Source: Styela clava
Lineage: Eukaryota > Chordata > Ascidiacea > Stolidobranchia > Styelidae
Reading direction: 5' to 3'
Assembly (NCBI RefSeq): GCF_964204865.1
Contig: NC_135255.1
Location: forward strand, 11,313,135 to 11,377,134
DNA length: 64,000 nucleotides
Positions 61,684 to 64,000 of the stretch are shown piece by piece (positions within the stretch are counted from its first letter, which is position 1; each line of letters begins with the position of its first letter). Under the pieces are notes generated by a model that searched no databases, was not told the origin of the DNA, and worked only from the letters and a program-made list of their open reading frames with translations. The position numbers and the translations under genes are program-made.

Positions 61684-61799
61684 CTTTCCAGACTTATTTT
61701 TCATTACTACCATTAAAACTACAACTCCTAAGGAGGGAAATGATGATTGACCTATTTGATTCATACTTAAATTTCCCAAACACAACTAAAAACTAACGA

Positions 61800-61990
61800 A
61801 TAGCATTTAAGATCGCAAAAAACGAAGTATTGTTTACAACCACCACTGAAAATCTCTCAGGGTGACAAAAGTGTCTGAGCGGATGCGAAAAGGCCCATTA
61901 TTACGTCCCTTTTTTGCATCTTGCTGATTGGCCAATGTTACGAAATAAACAAGAATGACATGGCTATTAACACCAGCTTTTTGAGAGCGA
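61800..61990. repeat. Dispersed repeat R2, fragment
   Basis: GAAGTATTGTTTACAACCAC, GTGTCTGAGCGGATGCG and ATCTTGCTGATTGGCCAATG match 42490-42630 in the same orientation. Non-coding. Confidence 0.55.
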
Positions 61991-61999
61991 GATTTTGAG

Positions 62000-63000
62000 A
62001 GTTGATTCCAAGCCATGCAAAAACTTGAAAGGACATAGGCCAACATATTTAAATTAAAATGAATCAAACTTTTATGAATAAACAGTGATAAAATAATTGC
62101 GGCAAACTAATTTAAAGTATTTGCAAAAGACATAGTAAACCATCAAATCATTATTTGAGGATTGACATTGACAATTTTCCCATCCTAAAAATTAAAGGAA
62201 ATTTAAACCAATGATTCCATAAGTCACTTTGTGCACTGGAGAATTCGAATAACCCTTTCGTTAGTTTTGTTTGTTCCTAAACAACAAATACATTTGTTGT
62301 GATTGGTTGAAGGGAACTGTGCTTTTCAATCGGGTATACGGTATACTCAAGTGTATATATACCAAGGATGTACAGCCTAAGTCAGGGATTCTTAACTCTA
62401 ATATAATAAATTACAAAATATTCAAGCGGAGACAACAATGTAAACGCGGAGCACATGAAATATAAAATGCCTTTTATGCAGAATCGACGCGGGCACATTG
62501 TTACATCACAAATTATATAGAATATTATGGATAATGCGGTCACGTGTCGGGGTTGGTGATTTCAGCTGCCATGCACCTCATTTGATTTACGTTGAAATTT
62601 ATTCCATTGACGCTAAGGCCGTCAGTCAAATTTATAACTTGCGGACACTAGCCTATTAGATTGCATGATAAAATTGCAGTACAATGAGTGCTTAAAATTT
62701 AATGTTTATCTAAACCTTAAATAAGCATTGGTATTTGTAAGGTATACAAAGTTCTTGAAAAATAAAAGGTATACCACGATAAGAAAGATTGAAGAACACT
62801 GCACTAACTAGCCTATCAAACTGCGCATTCGCTGACTACAACATGTGATACGAGCGTTTCGTGAACCTCAATAGTTTAAGATTGTCTTGGCGAGTTTAGA
62901 AACAAGTAGGTTGAATTTTTTTTAATGTAGATCGGATCTCAGCATGTTTGAAGCCAAAATTTCGTACGATCGTGCTAAGCGTTAGGAATGGAAAGGGGTT
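62000..63000. other. AT-rich stretch without a supported gene
   Basis: Only a possible hAT pair of ends (CAGGGATTCTTAACTC near 62386; GATTGAAGAACACTG near 62803) with poor target duplications, and a fragment of the SINE head near 62972 (CGTGCTAAGCGTTAGGAA). Confidence 0.3.
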
Positions 63001-63017
63001 GGTAGCCTAGAAGTCTC

Positions 63018-63128
63018 ATTACGCGCAGCGCATTTGGATCCAGGCATCACGCACAGTGAGGCCGCATTAGGAGCAGCGCGTTGGGCACAATGCGTGGTCT
63101 CATTAGGAGCAGTTCATTGGGCACAGTC
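63018..63128. repeat. Degenerate tandem repeat, about 36-bp unit
   Basis: Three units built on CATTAGGAGCAGCGCGTTGG and GCACAATGCGTGG-like phrases. Non-coding. Confidence 0.6.
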
Positions 63129-63179
63129 AGGATTGACAATTCATTTTACCATTATTAATTTTGGCAAAGTAATTTAGTC

Positions 63180-63340
63180 TCCTTATTGGACACGCGAGTA
63201 GACCTATGGATTGTTTCAATATTATGTTGTTATTCTTGATAATTTTCGTCTTCATTATTAAAAAATCGCTTTTCTCTTCGAATACTGGACCAATTGCTTT
63301 AAATTTTCAGTGGTTGAGGATTGATATTTTCACCAGAAAG
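63180..63340 (-). repeat. Dispersed repeat family R1, inverted copy
   Basis: Reverse complement of the R1 core: AATTTTCAGTGGTTGAGGAT and ACCAATTGCTTTAAA match 37370-37390. The 84-codon frame here is a by-product. Confidence 0.5.
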
Positions 63341-64000
63341 CTATTACTTTTGTTCATTCCTAAATTTTCTATGAATCTTATGAGATTTAATATTTCATCC
63401 AAAATTGCTCTGTATTACTTTTTATTTATGGGAACACGGTTTTTAATTCGCCAAGCGTGACAGTTGCTTGTGAAAATTCTTGCGACTGAAAATTTGAAGT
63501 TTTTTGAGAGGGTACGGTCGCGGTAACGTCAAAGACTGCTTCGATCTGGTCTACGTGATCATATATTTGAGCATAGCTTTCTTGTTTCGCTAAGAGATCG
63601 TAGAATTCATAAAGGAATGCCTACAGCCTGATAACAGTTCATTCGTAAATATATACGGTTTATTTGAACAACCTAATTAAAAAAACATCAGGCCTACATG
63701 CATTTAGCCACATACTGCTTGGAATTTAAAAAAATATTATTCAACGAATTTTCAATTTTGTAAAATGTTGTGTATTACGTCATAGCTTGTTGTTTTTAAC
63801 ACAGACTAGATTTGTGATTATGATGTCATAATTGTTTTCTCGTAATTGCTCCTTGCTTTTACCTGTCTGCGTGCTTGTTATTCATCCTTGTGTTGAAACT
63901 GTCTAGCGTTAAGCTGTGTTATACTGACGTCTTACTTTGCCGTATAATAAACTGTAATATTTCTGTCTACTGTTGATTTGGTAAAACCCAAGACATCACA

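Noticed and set aside
62386..62803. hAT element between CAGGGATTCTTAACTC and GATTGAAGAACACTG
   Set aside because: The ends are only loosely inverted and the flanking 8-mers do not match convincingly.

Overview
This window is nuclear DNA from an animal. It is AT-rich (roughly two-thirds A+T by eye), its genes have GT-AG introns of about 0.2-4 kb, and it is crowded with DNA transposons. The recognisable proteins are GCLC, a membrane fibrinogen-domain protein, a class A peptide GPCR, ARNT and POGLUT2/3. They look deuterostome-like, and my best guess is an ascidian tunicate. That is an inference from protein style and gene structure, not from a marker gene.

Layout. 0-7.7 kb: the 5' half of GCLC on the minus strand (four exons; the rest lies left of the window), with transposons and a tRNA-derived SINE in its introns. 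9.7-13.3 kb: a six-exon, 320-residue type II membrane protein with a C-terminal fibrinogen-related domain, plus strand. 13.5-25 kb: mostly dispersed repeats, foldback elements and a young hAT element; a few minus-strand exon-like ORFs, one with a signal peptide, are not identified. 26.1-36.4 kb: a nine-exon, 501-residue rhodopsin-family peptide receptor, minus strand. Every splice phase agrees; its second extracellular loop is very large and acidic, and its last intron holds a SINE, a hAT element and a MITE. 32.7-34.6 kb: a 1.8 kb hAT element in GPCR intron 1. 37-42 kb: repeats, weak exon-like ORFs and a dead LINE reverse transcriptase. 42.6-47.6 kb: a Ty3/Gypsy-like LTR element invaded by successive hAT elements, four levels deep, nearly every insertion marked by an 8-bp target duplication. 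50.0-55.7 kb: ARNT (HIF-1 beta) and POGLUT2/3, same strand, each with its whole coding region in one exon and each with a strong splice acceptor just upstream of its ATG. 56.9-61.1 kb: two halves of one hAT transposon lying in opposite orientations, one half interrupted by another hAT element. 61-64 kb: repeats only.

The host genes do not form one pathway. GCLC makes gamma-glutamylcysteine for glutathione. ARNT is the shared bHLH-PAS partner for HIF, AHR and SIM proteins. POGLUT2/3 O-glucosylates EGF repeats in the ER. The fibrinogen-domain protein and the GPCR are cell-surface molecules. The most distinctive content is the transposon layering and the ARNT-POGLUT gene structure. No RNA gene was found; the tRNA-like boxes belong to SINEs.
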